NCBI RefSeq assembly: GCF_014201715.1
Contig: NZ_JACHFD010000001.1
Span: 1-64,000, forward strand
DNA: 64,000 nt
From: Haloferula luteola
GTDB lineage: Bacteria > Verrucomicrobiota > Verrucomicrobiia > Verrucomicrobiales > Akkermansiaceae
Direction: 5' to 3'
The notes beneath the pieces are model-generated. The model was given only the letters and a program-made list of their open reading frames with translations, was not told the DNA's origin and searched no databases. Positions 54,591 to 64,000 of the stretch are shown here, in pieces (the first letter of the stretch is position 1; each line of letters opens with the position of its first letter). A program made the position numbers and the translations under genes.

Positions 54591-54729
54591 GGAAACGCGA
54601 TCGCCGGTTTCCCGCAAAAGGTCCTCGGAATCAAACTTCAAGTTTCCTTACCTTCCTGACAGATCTACGTAAGGAAGATGAGACTTCTGACTCGCGAAAG
54701 CATCCGTGGCACGCTATGCGGAGGCCCGG

Positions 54730-55005
54730 ATGGCGAAGGAACCGAGTGCTTGGGAGATGGACAAAGCGGTGGCCGCGGGAATTCTCGTGGATCGGCGTCG
54801 GCGACGGAAATGGCTGGGAGGATTTGCCGCCGGAATGATCGCCATGGTGCTGTTGGGGCTCCTCGGAATTGACGATTGGCTCGAGAAATCCTTGGTGCGC
54901 TTCGCCACCTACTGGGTCGTCTGCGGAGGGTGGAGCTTGTGGGTGATGCTATTCGCCGTCTTCGACGCGCTGTCCGTGATCAAGGAAGAACGAGAGAAGT
55001 TCTAA
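54730..55005 (+). CDS. small two-helix membrane protein, unknown function
   Basis: A 91-residue protein with a basic N-terminal stretch (DRRRRRKW), a membrane helix near 31-47 and another near 60-80, and a charged C-terminus (KEEREKF). ATG 54730 is preferred because GGAGG lies 8 bases upstream; GTG 54706 would add eight residues. No family is recognised. It stands alone, divergent from the metalloprotease and convergent with glgA. Confidence 0.6.
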   Translation: MAKEPSAWEMDKAVAAGILVDRRRRRKWLGGFAAGMIAMVLLGLLGIDDWLEKSLVRFATYWVVCGGWSLWVMLFAVFDALSVIKEEREKF

Positions 55006-55016
55006 CGACGGCGCAC

Positions 55017-56555
55017 TCAGGCTTTCCCTGCCGGGACTGCGGGGCCTGTCACTGGGCGCCCGAGCATGCGCTCATAGGTGCGGATGTATTCGGCGGCGGT
55101 GGCCATGTGATTGAAGCGGTTTTTCGCGTCCCGCATGATCCGCTGGAGTTGCGCTTCCTTCACATCGTAGGGGAGTCGATAGAAATGCATCGCCTGATCG
55201 ATGGCCCATCGCAAACCATCGGCGTTGAAGACGTTGAAGAGGAATCCGTTCCCTCGGTCCTGATCGACTTGAAGAGTTTCGACAGTGTCGTGAAGGCCAC
55301 CCGTGTCGTGAGCAATGGTCAGCGAACCATATTTGGGCGCGATCATCTGTGGGAGACCGCAGGGCTCGAACGATGACGGCATCAGGATGAAGTCGGAGGC
55401 GGCGAAGCCCATGCGCGACTGGCGCTCGTTGAAATCGACGACGGCCACGCGGTTGCGGATGCCGTGCATGTCGACGATGCGTTGGAAATGCGGTTGGAAG
55501 GTGCCGCTGGCGATCACCGCGATCTGCAAGCCGAGATCCTCATAATCGCAGATGGTCCGATAGAGGATATCGGTGACGAGTTGGCAGCCTTTTTGCACGG
55601 GATCAAGCCGCGACGGCCAAAGGATCAATGGGGCATCCGGATTCGGATCAAGGCCGAGCTCCTGTTGCAGCCGGATCTTATTGGTGCGCTTCCCATTCAT
55701 CACCGTGTCGACCGAGTAGTGATCGTCGATGTAAGCATCCTTGAGTGGGTTGTAGGATGGGTCGGGAGCATTCAAAATTCCGGATGCACAGCCTGCGTGG
55801 CACTTTGCCCACAGCTCGTGGCGGATGTGGCCGGGAATGTGTTGGTGGAGACCGTCCACCACTTCGCTCAGGAACTTCGGACTCACGGTATTGACGTGGT
55901 CCGAGGAAAAGATGCCGGTTGTGAGCAGATCGACAATATTGCCGACGCGGCTTTCCTCGTAACTGTGGGGGGGGCGGGCAAAGAACAGATATTGCCAGAA
56001 CTCGGCGGCGTCGATGCCTCGATCCTCAATGGCTTCCACTGTCGTACGCTCCGTGTGAATGTTGTGCAGAGTGAACAAGGAACGGATGCCGAATCGTTTC
56101 GCGACCGCGGGGATCAACCCGGTCATCCAATCGTTGCAGTGGATGAGGTCCGGGCGAACCTGGGGGATGATGTGGTTGATCACCTCCCGCTGGAATGCGA
56201 GGGCCAAAGTGTGGTTCTCCGTCGCGCTATAAACTCGGGAGCGGTGGTAAAAGACGCGATCTTCGGCGAGGTGGATGCGTTGTTCGGGAAGAGCACGGCT
56301 CACCTTGCCGAACTCGTAATCATGCACGCTGGCGATGTCCAAGTGGAACATCCGGCGATAGTTAGGCAGGGCGACGTGAACGTCGGCACCTTGGTCGTAA
56401 AGAGCTTTCACCAACGAAGCCGAAACGTCGGCCATTCCACCCGCTTTGGCCGACAGTCGTTGCGCCAAGTTTCCCATGCCCTCCGGCAAATAGGTGATCT
56501 CCGGGGTAACAACGAGAATCCGGGGTCGGCTGGGGTCGGAGGGGAGCGTACTCAC
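55017..56555 (-). CDS. glgA: glycogen synthase (GT5)
   Basis: Adds ADP- or UDP-glucose to glycogen. The 512-residue GT-B protein has KAGGMADV near residue 37 (KTGGLADV in most members), HCNDWMTGLIP, LFTLHNI, NTVSPKF and the C-terminal catalytic block SSFEPCGLPQMIAPKYGSL with DTGGLHDTV. The start is GTG 56555. No branching enzyme or pyrophosphorylase is adjacent. The Thr-to-Ala and Leu-to-Met changes in the N-terminal motif are unusual but conservative. Confidence 0.88.
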   Translation of the reverse strand: MSTLPSDPSRPRILVVTPEITYLPEGMGNLAQRLSAKAGGMADVSASLVKALYDQGADVHVALPNYRRMFHLDIASVHDYEFGKVSRALPEQRIHLAEDRVFYHRSRVYSATENHTLALAFQREVINHIIPQVRPDLIHCNDWMTGLIPAVAKRFGIRSLFTLHNIHTERTTVEAIEDRGIDAAEFWQYLFFARPPHSYEESRVGNIVDLLTTGIFSSDHVNTVSPKFLSEVVDGLHQHIPGHIRHELWAKCHAGCASGILNAPDPSYNPLKDAYIDDHYSVDTVMNGKRTNKIRLQQELGLDPNPDAPLILWPSRLDPVQKGCQLVTDILYRTICDYEDLGLQIAVIASGTFQPHFQRIVDMHGIRNRVAVVDFNERQSRMGFAASDFILMPSSFEPCGLPQMIAPKYGSLTIAHDTGGLHDTVETLQVDQDRGNGFLFNVFNADGLRWAIDQAMHFYRLPYDVKEAQLQRIMRDAKNRFNHMATAAEYIRTYERMLGRPVTGPAVPAGKA

Positions 56556-56718
56556 AGGGATTGAGGAGGTTCCGAAAGTCGGTTGCCCTGAAACTAGAGG
56601 TCCTTATGGAGAGGGGCAAAGCCTAATCGTCGACATCGCGGAATTTGCAAGACATCGACTCGCCCTGACCACTGCTTTCGCCTTGTCGGACCCCCAAAGA
56701 CCGGGAGAAGTGTCCTTC

Positions 56719-58053
56719 ATGACTTCCGAGGTGGCGCAGTTGTTGGAGTTTCTCCGTTTTCCCAGTATTTCGACGGATACCCGTTTCGCCGGCGATGTCC
56801 GGGCATGTGGTGAATGGCTGGTCGAAAAGTCCCGAGAGATTGGCCTGAGTGCGGAGCTTCACGAAACGCCGCGGCATCCGGTCGTGATCGCCCGCAATGA
56901 ACACCGCCCCGGTCGCAAGCATGTTCTGATCTATGGGCACTACGATGTCCAACCCGTCGACCCTCTCAACCTGTGGACCAGTGATCCTTTCCAGCCGGAG
57001 ATTCGCGATGGCCGGATCTGGGCTCGTGGAGCGACCGATAACAAAGGCCAGATGTTTGCCCACTTGATGGGCGTCGCCCAAACCATGGCGACCCATGGCG
57101 ACCTGCCGGTGAACCTCACGTTTTTGTTTGAGGGTGAGGAGGAAATCGGCAGCCCTCATCTAGCGGCTTTTCTGGAAAACCACCGTGAGTGGCTGGCATG
57201 TGATGTGATTGCGGTCTCCGACACCGGAATGGTGGCCCCCGGCGTGCCGACCATGGGCTATGGGCTGCGTGGCATCACCTGTGGCGAACTGGTGGTGCGA
57301 GGACCGGCGCGGGACCTTCACTCTGGGCTCTTTGGGGGAGCGGTGATGAATCCAGCAACGGCCCTGGGCCGTTTGATTGCCTCTTTGCATGACGCCGAAG
57401 GAAAGGTGCTGATTGATGGATTTTACGACGATGTTCGTCCACTCGAAGCTTGGGAGCGGGAAATGTGGGCCCAAGTGCCCGGCGTTGGTGAAGCGGATTT
57501 CCTTCAGGTCACGGGAGCTCCTGCCTTGTTTGGGGAAGCGGGCTACTCGCCGGCCGAGCAGACCTGGGCACGTCCGACCGCCGAGGTGAATGGCATGGGC
57601 GGTGGCTATCAGGGAGAAGGATCCAAAACGGTGCTGCCAGCGGAAGCGATGGCGAAGTTCTCATTCCGCCTGGTCCCCGATCAAGATCCTGCGGACATCA
57701 TTGAGAAGGTTCGTCGCCATTTCGAGAAGCACTGCCCTCCGGGTGTGACGATTGAGTTTGTTCCCGGCCACGACGGCAAAGCCTATCACGCCGATCCGCA
57801 TGGCGTGTTTGGCAAGGCGGCCCAACGAGCCCTTCAAAAGGCGTTTGGCAAAGAGCCGGTGCTGATCCGTGAGGGGGGGAGCATTCCGATCATCCAAAGC
57901 TTCCGCGAGATCCTCGGTGCGGATACTTTGTTGCTTGGCCTCGCCTTGGCCGATGCGCAAATCCACTCTCCGAACGAGAACTTCCCGGTCGAGAACTTCG
58001 AAGCCGGGATTCGTCTGAACCAGGCTCTGCTTGAAGAGTTGGCGGCGAGTTGA
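56719..58053 (+). CDS. M20-family metallopeptidase
   Basis: A 444-residue zinc peptidase of the dipeptidase/DapE-like type. LIYGHYDVQPVDP (zinc His, catalytic Asp), WARGATDNKGQ (bridging Asp), FLFEGEEEIGSPHL (catalytic Glu and metal Glu), SDTGM (metal Asp), and ADAQIHSPNENF (final zinc His) are present, together with a lid domain. Probably hydrolyses dipeptides, as in CNDP-type or PepV-like proteins. ATG 56719 is the family start. It is divergent from glgA. glnS lies 194 bases downstream, after a region with a CCTCCCC/GGGGAGG hairpin at 58080-58097. Confidence 0.88.
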   Translation: MTSEVAQLLEFLRFPSISTDTRFAGDVRACGEWLVEKSREIGLSAELHETPRHPVVIARNEHRPGRKHVLIYGHYDVQPVDPLNLWTSDPFQPEIRDGRIWARGATDNKGQMFAHLMGVAQTMATHGDLPVNLTFLFEGEEEIGSPHLAAFLENHREWLACDVIAVSDTGMVAPGVPTMGYGLRGITCGELVVRGPARDLHSGLFGGAVMNPATALGRLIASLHDAEGKVLIDGFYDDVRPLEAWEREMWAQVPGVGEADFLQVTGAPALFGEAGYSPAEQTWARPTAEVNGMGGGYQGEGSKTVLPAEAMAKFSFRLVPDQDPADIIEKVRRHFEKHCPPGVTIEFVPGHDGKAYHADPHGVFGKAAQRALQKAFGKEPVLIREGGSIPIIQSFREILGADTLLLGLALADAQIHSPNENFPVENFEAGIRLNQALLEELAAS

Positions 58054-58247
58054 AGCGAACCGACGCATGGAGCGCATGGCCTCCCCTCGTGGGGAGGTAG
58101 GCGAGGACTCCGACCAAGGTGAGGGGTGGCGCAGCCGAGAGGGTCACCTCGCGCACCATGCGTCTCCCTGAGCCTTTGCTAGAGGTCCGGCATTGCTTTC
58201 CGGTTGCCTCCTAGGCCGACAGGCGGCATGAAAGCCCCGTTCCGAAG

Positions 58248-59927
58248 ATGTCTGAATCCTCCAGCTCGAAATCCAATTTCATCCGTGAAATCATCGCCGC
58301 CGATTTGGCGAATGGGAAGCACGCGACCACGATCACCCGCTTTCCTCCGGAACCCAATGGATACCTGCACATCGGCCATGCCAAGGCGATCTGTCTGAAT
58401 TTTGGGATCGCGCTGGAGAATGCGAGCAGCGGTGCGGAGTGTCACTTGCGTTTCGATGATACCAACCCTTCGAAGGAAGAGGTGGAGTATGTCGAAAGCA
58501 TTCAATCTGACGTTTCTTGGCTCGGCTTTGACTGGGGCCAACACCTCTACTACGCCTCCAACTACTTTGAGTATTTCCACGACTGCGCGGTTGCCCTGAT
58601 TGAGAAAGGCCTCGCCTACGTCGACCAACAGACGGCTGACGAAATCAAAGCCACTCGTGGCAACCTGACCGAGCCAGGAACGCCGTCTCCCTGGCGGGAT
58701 CGTCCGGTAGCGGAAAACCTCGACGTGTTTGCGCGGATGCGCGCGGGTGATTTCAAAGAAGGGGAAGCCGTGCTGCGGGCAAAGATCGACATGGCAGCGC
58801 CCAATGTCGTGATGCGCGACCCGGTGATCTACCGTGTGATGCATGCGCATCACCACAACACGGGTGACGCCTGGTGCATCTATCCGATGTATGACTTCGC
58901 CCATCCTCTGGAAGATGCGAAGGAGCACATCACGCACTCGCTTTGCACGCTCGAGTTCGAGATCCACCGCCCATTTTACGACTGGGTGATTGAGCATTGC
59001 CCCGTGCCGTCGCAACCTCGTCAGATCGAGTTTGCTCGCCTGAACCTAAGCTACACGGTGATGAGCAAGCGCAAGCTACTCCAACTGGTGAAGGAAGGTC
59101 ACGTCGGTGGGTGGGACGATCCGCGCATGCCCACGATCAGCGGCCTCCGTCGACGGGGCGTTCCGCCTCAGGCGATTCGGAATTTTTGCGAGCGAATCGG
59201 AATCACCAAATTCAACGGCGTCACGGATGTGGCTCTGCTTGAATTCGAGATCCGAGATTTCCTGAACAAGGAAGCCCCTCGCCGGATGGCGGTGCTCGAT
59301 CCGGTCAAGCTGGTGATTACCAATTACGAGGAAGGCCGGAGTGAGGAAGTCGATGTCCCGAACAATCCCGAGAAGCCCGAGGAGGGATGTCGTCGCGTGA
59401 AACTCACCCGTGAGGTGTGGATCGAAAGGGACGATTTCATGGAGGATCCTCCGAAGAAGTTCTTCCGGTTGTTCCCTGGAGGCTATGTTCGTTTGCGCGG
59501 GGGTTACATTCTCCACTGCACCGGGTTCACCAAGGGCCCGGACGGGTTGGTGACGGAAATTCACTGCGAATATCTTCACGACACGATTGGAAAAGATGCT
59601 CCAGAAGGCGTGAAATGCAAAGCGGCGATCCACTGGGTCTCCGTGGAAGCCGGGATAAGCGCTGAAGTGCGTCTCTACGATCGCCTTTTTACCGTGCCCA
59701 ATCCCGATGGAGCCGAAGGCGGATTCGTCTCGGTCCTCAATCCCGATTCACTCCACACTCTGCGAGCTTGGGTCGAACCGGCCCTGGCGGAAACCGCTCC
59801 GGAGGGAATCGTGCAGTTCGAGCGAATTGGCTACTTTGTTGCGGATCGCAAGGATCACGTGCCGGGTGCCAAGCCGGTGTTCAATCGCACCGTTGCGCTG
59901 CGGGATTCCTGGGGCAAAAAGGCCTGA
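58248..59927 (+). CDS. glnS: glutaminyl-tRNA synthetase
   Basis: Charges tRNA-Gln. The 559-residue class I enzyme has PPEPNGYLHIGHAK (HIGH) near residue 33, FDDTNPSKEE, SDVSWLGFDWG, and VMSKRKL (KMSKS-like). Two C-terminal anticodon-binding beta-barrels are present (VKLTREVWIERDDFM and YLHDTIGKDAPEGVKCKAAIHW). These features, and the absence of the GluRS zinc region, identify GlnRS. A direct GlnRS implies that glutamine is not made by the GatCAB route. It is convergent with purL. Confidence 0.95.
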   Translation: MSESSSSKSNFIREIIAADLANGKHATTITRFPPEPNGYLHIGHAKAICLNFGIALENASSGAECHLRFDDTNPSKEEVEYVESIQSDVSWLGFDWGQHLYYASNYFEYFHDCAVALIEKGLAYVDQQTADEIKATRGNLTEPGTPSPWRDRPVAENLDVFARMRAGDFKEGEAVLRAKIDMAAPNVVMRDPVIYRVMHAHHHNTGDAWCIYPMYDFAHPLEDAKEHITHSLCTLEFEIHRPFYDWVIEHCPVPSQPRQIEFARLNLSYTVMSKRKLLQLVKEGHVGGWDDPRMPTISGLRRRGVPPQAIRNFCERIGITKFNGVTDVALLEFEIRDFLNKEAPRRMAVLDPVKLVITNYEEGRSEEVDVPNNPEKPEEGCRRVKLTREVWIERDDFMEDPPKKFFRLFPGGYVRLRGGYILHCTGFTKGPDGLVTEIHCEYLHDTIGKDAPEGVKCKAAIHWVSVEAGISAEVRLYDRLFTVPNPDGAEGGFVSVLNPDSLHTLRAWVEPALAETAPEGIVQFERIGYFVADRKDHVPGAKPVFNRTVALRDSWGKKA

Positions 59928-60002
59928 GGATTTCCAGTTTCAGGCAGGCAGCCCCGGATCGGTGGTCGACCCGGGGCCAAGCTTACCTTTCATGAGTCGC
60001 CA

Positions 60003-63000
60003 TCAGGCAAACCAGCGGACGCCTGCCTCGAAGATCGGCTGGAACTTTTCACCGGGAATGTTCTTCGCGACGTGAGTTCCTCGGCGTTCAGAGTGGCCCA
60101 TTTTTCCTAGGACCCGGCCGCATGGGCTGGTGATGCCCTCGATGGCCGCCATGGATCCATTCGGGTTCACCGTGATGTCCATGGAAGGTTGACCCGAAGC
60201 ATCGCAATATTGAGTGGCGATCTGGCCCTGAGCGATGAGGGAGGCGAGAACCTCGTTCGTCGCGACGAATTTACCCTCCCCGTGAGAGAGCGGAATGCGA
60301 TGCAATTCACCGGGCTTGCTCAGCGCAAACCAGGGAGAGCGATGATCAACGACGCGAGTCCAAGCGTAGCAGGAAAGGTGGCGACCGATATCGTTGTGGA
60401 AGAGGGTGGGGCTTTCGACATCCGGTTCGCGGATTTCGCCATAGGGAACGAGCCCTGTTTTGATCAATGCCTGGAAGCCATTGCAAATCCCAAGGATCAA
60501 CCCGTCCCGATTGCGGAGGAGGTCCATGATGGCATCGGCCACGCGGGGGCTCCGCAAGACGGTGGCGATGAACTTGGCAGAGCCATCGGGCTCATCCCCG
60601 GCACTGAAACCACCAGGGATGAACAGGATTTCACTGCTGCGGATCTGCTTGGCAAGTTCCTCGATGGATTCGTCGATGTGGCGTGCACTGAGGTTACGGA
60701 AGACTTCGATGTGCGTGGCGGCGCCTGCTTCAGCAAATGCCTTGGCCGAGTCATATTCCGAATTTGTGCCAGGAAACGCCGGGATGACGACCCGTGGCTG
60801 CGGCACAGCGTCGCTGGTGCGCTGAGGACGTGACAGCCCACTGGGGGTCAAAGGATCGACAATGCCGGTCGATGGCTCATCGGGAAGCGTAGGATAGACC
60901 GATTCCAGCTTTCCGGTCCAAGCTGCGAGCAGATCGGAAAGGGAGTGTTTTTCCGAACCAAAATCGACGATGGGTTCTTCCGTGACGACGCCGAGGGTCT
61001 GCGCTCCGAGCGAGGCATGAAGCGGATCCGCGTGTTCGAGAATGAAGGCTGCGGGGCGGCGAGTTGCGAGCTCGGTCGCTGACCACGACGAGGCACTCTT
61101 GAAGCCAAGATGATGCCCGAAACAGCAGATGGCGATTGCATGGCCGAGACCCGCTGTGCCCACGTGTTTCATCGAAAGGATGCCCCCCGACTGATGGAGA
61201 CCGTGCAATTGGGTCGCCAGGCTACGAATGGCATCGTAGTCGGGAAGACCGTCGTCGGTCGGAGGAATTTCGATGAGGCTGACGGTTGTCCCGGGTTCCT
61301 TGAACTCCGGGGAAAGCGCCAGAGATGCGCCACCGGGTGCCAGGGCAAATGAAACCAGAGTTGGGGGAACATCCAGCTCGTTGAAGGAACCGGACATCGA
61401 GTCCTTTCCGCCAATCGCGGCGAGGCGCAGACCGTGTTGGGCATCGAATGCCCCCAACAGAGCAGCAAATGGCAGGCCCCATCGAGCAGGATCGCTGCCC
61501 AGTTTCGGAAAGTACTCTTGCAGGGTGAGTCGCGCATCCTGCAGGCGAGCGCCCGCCGATACCAACTTGAGCACGGATTCCGTGACCGCCCAAGCTGCAC
61601 CATGAAATGGGGAGGCAGAACTCAGGCATGGATCGTAGGCCCAGCTCATGAACGAGGCCAGGTCGGTATCCCCCTCAAGCAAGGGGATTTTCGCAACCAT
61701 GGCATCAGGTGGCGTCAATTGGTGCTCTCCTCCAAATGGCCACAGCACGGTAGAGGCCCCCACAGAGCCATCGAACATCTCTCCGAGACCCTTCTGGGAT
61801 GCTAGAGGAAGCTCTGCCAATCGCTTCACCAAGCTCTGCTCAACAGGCTTCGGCGGGGCTGAGGGGGAAGGGACGTGGACGATCGCCGATTGCTGGACGC
61901 CATTGGTGTCCAAAAATGCTCGCGACAGATCGACGATGGTCTTGTCACGCCAAGTCATTCGCAAGCGACCGTGGTCAGCCACCTTGGCAACGAGAACGCA
62001 CTCGAGGTTTTCCGCGTCCGAAGCCGCGATGAAGAAATCGACATCTGCAGGATCGACGCAGACGGCCATGCGTTCCTGTGACTCTGAGATCGCGAGTTCT
62101 GTGCCGTCGAGGCCGTCGTATTTCTTGGGAACGGCATCGAGATCGATGTCGAGAGAAGGGGCGATTTCCCCGATGGCAACCGAGACGCCGCCGGCGCCGA
62201 AGTCGTTGCAGATTTTGATGCGACGGGAGAGGTCCGGGTTTCGGAACAGGCGCTGGATTTTGCGTTCGGTGGGGGCATCGCCCTTTTGCACCTCAGCGGA
62301 GTTTTCCAAGGCGGTGTCGGTGTGCTCCTTCGATGATCCTGTGGCGCCTCCAACGCCATCGCGACCGGTGCGGCCGCCGATCAACAGAATCACATCGCCC
62401 GGCACAGGAGTTCCGCGGAAAACATTGGAGCGAGGAGCGGCCGCGACCACCGCGCCAATTTCAAGCCGTTTGGCCACGTAACCAGGGTGATACACTTCAG
62501 CGACTTGGCCTGTGGCGAGGCCAATTTGATTGCCATATGAGGAATATCCACGCGCGGCGACCTGGCAGATTTTTCGCTGAGGAAGTTTGCCCGGCAGGGT
62601 TTCGGAGATGGGCACGGTAGGATCCGCCGCGCCGGTGACTCGCATGGCCTGATAAACGTATGAGCGGCCCGAAAGGGGGTCGCGAATGCATCCGCCAAGA
62701 CAGGTTGCAGCCCCCCCGAAAGGTTCGATCTCCGTGGGGTGATTGTGAGTTTCGTTTTTGAACTGGATCAGCCACTCTTCCGGTTGGACCGAGCCATCGG
62801 GTTTGGAGATCTCCGCGGTGACGATGATCGAAGCGGCGTTGACCTCCTCCGACTCCTCAAGATTGTCGAGCTCGCCTGAGGCGCGAAGTTCGCGCATTCC
62901 GATCAGAGCGATGTCCATTAGGGTGACATCGCGATCCTGGCGGCCGAGTTTTTCTCGAACGGCTAGATAATTCTCCCAGGCTCTCCTCACGGGATCCGTG

Positions 63001-63707
63001 CCCTCACCAAATGTGGCTTCGGCAATCCGGGTCAGGAAAGTCGTGTGGCGGCAGTGATCGGACCAGTAGGTGTCGAGCATCCGAATTTCAGTGATGCTCG
63101 GTGCTCGGCCTTCTTCGTCACGGAAGTAGTTTTGGCAGAATGCCACATCCTCCGAAGACATGGCGAGACCCAGTTCCCTGCGAAGCGCCACGGGATCGGC
63201 CTGGCAAAACCCATCAAGCACCACCACGTCACCAGGGACGCTGGGCATAGCCTGGAAAGAGGGGGCGTCGAGAGAGACCTCGTGGGAATCGACGGTGTTG
63301 ATCAGGAAATTCTTGATCCGGGAGATTTCGTCGGGCTCAAGAGCTCCTCCGGGCAAAATGACCCGTGCTGAAGCGACCCGAGGGCGCTCCAATCCGGTAA
63401 GAATCTGAATGCACTGGGCTGCGGAATCGGCGCGTTGATCGAATTGCCCAGGAAGATACTCGATGACAAAAGGATGCTCGTTCTCCGCCACTCGGAGTTC
63501 GCGACTGGCGAGGTCGATTTGAGGCTCGCTGAGGATTCCACCGATGGCGTCCTCAAACTGTGCATCGTTCAGTCCATCCACATCGTATCGCTGGACCAAG
63601 CGCAGGGTTTCGAGGTGGGGAACGTCGAGGGATTCCTGGAGTTCGTGGAGGAGGTGGCGCGCTTCGTTGGAGAATGCCGGCGTTCTTTCGACGAAAAGAC
63701 GGTGCAT
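60003..63707 (-). CDS. purL: phosphoribosylformylglycinamidine synthase, one-chain form
   Basis: Makes FGAM in de novo purine synthesis. The 1234 residues contain an N-terminal PurS-like part (RVAENEHPFVIEYLPGQFDQR), two PurM-like ATP modules (LDTYWSDHCRHTTFL, NETHNHPTEIEPFGGAATC, and the second half with LAAIGGKDSMSGSF) and a glutamine amidotransferase domain. The latter has GICNGFQALIKTG (nucleophile Cys near 1074), LSHGEGKF and MGHSERR at the C-terminus. The short N-terminus matches the clostridial-type enzyme rather than the 1290-residue proteobacterial one. ATG 63707. It is convergent with glnS. Confidence 0.93.
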   Translation of the reverse strand: MHRLFVERTPAFSNEARHLLHELQESLDVPHLETLRLVQRYDVDGLNDAQFEDAIGGILSEPQIDLASRELRVAENEHPFVIEYLPGQFDQRADSAAQCIQILTGLERPRVASARVILPGGALEPDEISRIKNFLINTVDSHEVSLDAPSFQAMPSVPGDVVVLDGFCQADPVALRRELGLAMSSEDVAFCQNYFRDEEGRAPSITEIRMLDTYWSDHCRHTTFLTRIAEATFGEGTDPVRRAWENYLAVREKLGRQDRDVTLMDIALIGMRELRASGELDNLEESEEVNAASIIVTAEISKPDGSVQPEEWLIQFKNETHNHPTEIEPFGGAATCLGGCIRDPLSGRSYVYQAMRVTGAADPTVPISETLPGKLPQRKICQVAARGYSSYGNQIGLATGQVAEVYHPGYVAKRLEIGAVVAAAPRSNVFRGTPVPGDVILLIGGRTGRDGVGGATGSSKEHTDTALENSAEVQKGDAPTERKIQRLFRNPDLSRRIKICNDFGAGGVSVAIGEIAPSLDIDLDAVPKKYDGLDGTELAISESQERMAVCVDPADVDFFIAASDAENLECVLVAKVADHGRLRMTWRDKTIVDLSRAFLDTNGVQQSAIVHVPSPSAPPKPVEQSLVKRLAELPLASQKGLGEMFDGSVGASTVLWPFGGEHQLTPPDAMVAKIPLLEGDTDLASFMSWAYDPCLSSASPFHGAAWAVTESVLKLVSAGARLQDARLTLQEYFPKLGSDPARWGLPFAALLGAFDAQHGLRLAAIGGKDSMSGSFNELDVPPTLVSFALAPGGASLALSPEFKEPGTTVSLIEIPPTDDGLPDYDAIRSLATQLHGLHQSGGILSMKHVGTAGLGHAIAICCFGHHLGFKSASSWSATELATRRPAAFILEHADPLHASLGAQTLGVVTEEPIVDFGSEKHSLSDLLAAWTGKLESVYPTLPDEPSTGIVDPLTPSGLSRPQRTSDAVPQPRVVIPAFPGTNSEYDSAKAFAEAGAATHIEVFRNLSARHIDESIEELAKQIRSSEILFIPGGFSAGDEPDGSAKFIATVLRSPRVADAIMDLLRNRDGLILGICNGFQALIKTGLVPYGEIREPDVESPTLFHNDIGRHLSCYAWTRVVDHRSPWFALSKPGELHRIPLSHGEGKFVATNEVLASLIAQGQIATQYCDASGQPSMDITVNPNGSMAAIEGITSPCGRVLGKMGHSERRGTHVAKNIPGEKFQPIFEAGVRWFA

Positions 63708-63820
63708 GAGTGAGTGGTTCGCGGTGCGAAACCGCGGAGGGTAGCGATGGAAGCCCCGAGGGCAAGACGGGGTTTCGACCGCAGGGTCAAAAGGCGCAGG
63801 GATCGGCTGGATCGGATCGG

Positions 63821-64000
63821 TCAGGCGCCGGGGAATGGCCGGGCTTTGCCTTCATCGATGCACTCGCAAAGCCAATCGATGAGGCTGGCGGTTTCTTCAC
63901 TTTCCCTCCTCAGCGCTTCCATGGCGCCCCATTCGATGTGCTGACGGTGGCGGGGCGCGGCAATGCGCTCGAACTGAAGTCGTTCCAGCAAAGCCTCAGT
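63821..64000 (-). CDS. hypothetical protein, C-terminal part (partial at window edge)
   Basis: The last 59 residues of a gene that runs off the right edge. The visible part is helical and charged (LLERLQFERIAAPRHRQHIEWGAMEALRRE, in two blocks) and ends with WLCECIDEGKARPFPGA. No domain is recognised. It lies upstream of purL on the same strand with about 110 bases between, so it could be part of the same transcript. Confidence 0.55.
   Translation of the reverse strand, partial: TEALLERLQFERIAAPRHRQHIEWGAMEALRRESEETASLIDWLCECIDEGKARPFPGA

Noticed and set aside
55464-56564. 366-codon open frame antisense to glgA
   Set aside because: glgA on the other strand has all family motifs over the same interval.
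58080-58097. CCTCCCC-TCGT-GGGGAGG hairpin between the M20 gene and glnS
   Set aside because: A clean stem but no T-run and no conserved context; could be chance or mRNA structure, so not listed as a terminator.
59950-59977. GCCCCGG...CCCGGGGC stem between glnS and purL
   Set aside because: Good stem, but no T-run on either side; may still serve factor-dependent termination of the convergent genes.

Overview
The window looks like a piece of chromosome from a high-GC Verrucomicrobiota bacterium (Verrucomicrobiaceae/Akkermansiaceae-like). This is inferred from gene content. The markers are a moxR-DUF58-DUF4381-bat operon with fused Bat proteins, a bactofilin, DUF5069 and ThuA proteins, a protein built from about ten WA-x-x-DP repeats, a PEP-CTERM exported protein, many small lipoproteins and few clear Shine-Dalgarno sequences. 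No plasmid, prophage, rRNA or CRISPR array is visible. There is one tRNA gene, tRNA-Lys(CTT).

Layout. 1-1.55 kb is a decayed accessory patch: a small membrane protein, a hypothetical gene split by an in-frame TGA, and an IS110-family transposase remnant. 1.55-10.3 kb holds tRNA-Lys, gpmI, parA divergent from a SWIM-SNF2 helicase, two unknown membrane proteins, dihydroorotase and a small exported protein. 10.3-19 kb is one leftward operon: moxR, DUF58, DUF4381, batA, a batB-batC fusion, a batD-batE fusion and an exported cyclophilin. 19.2-25.8 kb carries a DUF5069 gene, a secreted esterase, lysine 2,3-aminomutase, a hipBA module with an inverted-repeat operator candidate, a thuA/spermidine-synthase-like overlapping pair and two lipoproteins. 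25.8-34.8 kb has rlmN, bioF, a D,D-peptidase, clpB and a leftward iron cluster (phosphatase, feoA, feoB, 46-residue Cys-rich membrane peptide). 34.8-41 kb has the WA-x-x-DP repeat protein, a membrane FHA protein divergent from a bactofilin, a stand-alone Lon N-terminal protein, a zinc-ribbon membrane protein, heme A synthase and gapA. 41-49.4 kb has an Aas-like ligase, a divergent rhamnose catabolic locus (rhaB-deoR facing away from an aldolase/dehydrogenase fusion) and an MFS transporter. 49.4-64 kb has a PEP-CTERM protein, an SGNH hydrolase, a large secreted zincin, a small membrane protein, glycogen synthase, an M20 peptidase, glnS, a one-chain purL and the end of an unknown gene.

Most of the window is housekeeping and envelope physiology. 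I saw no gene cluster that clearly forms an undescribed defence or biosynthetic system. The best leads are the Bat fusions with signal-peptide-like segments buried at the joints, the WA-x-x-DP solenoid protein, the hipBA operator, the Aas-like ligase whose acyltransferase half appears dead, and the feo locus with its tiny membrane peptide. Searches and alignments were not possible, so family names rest on motifs read from the translated sequence.
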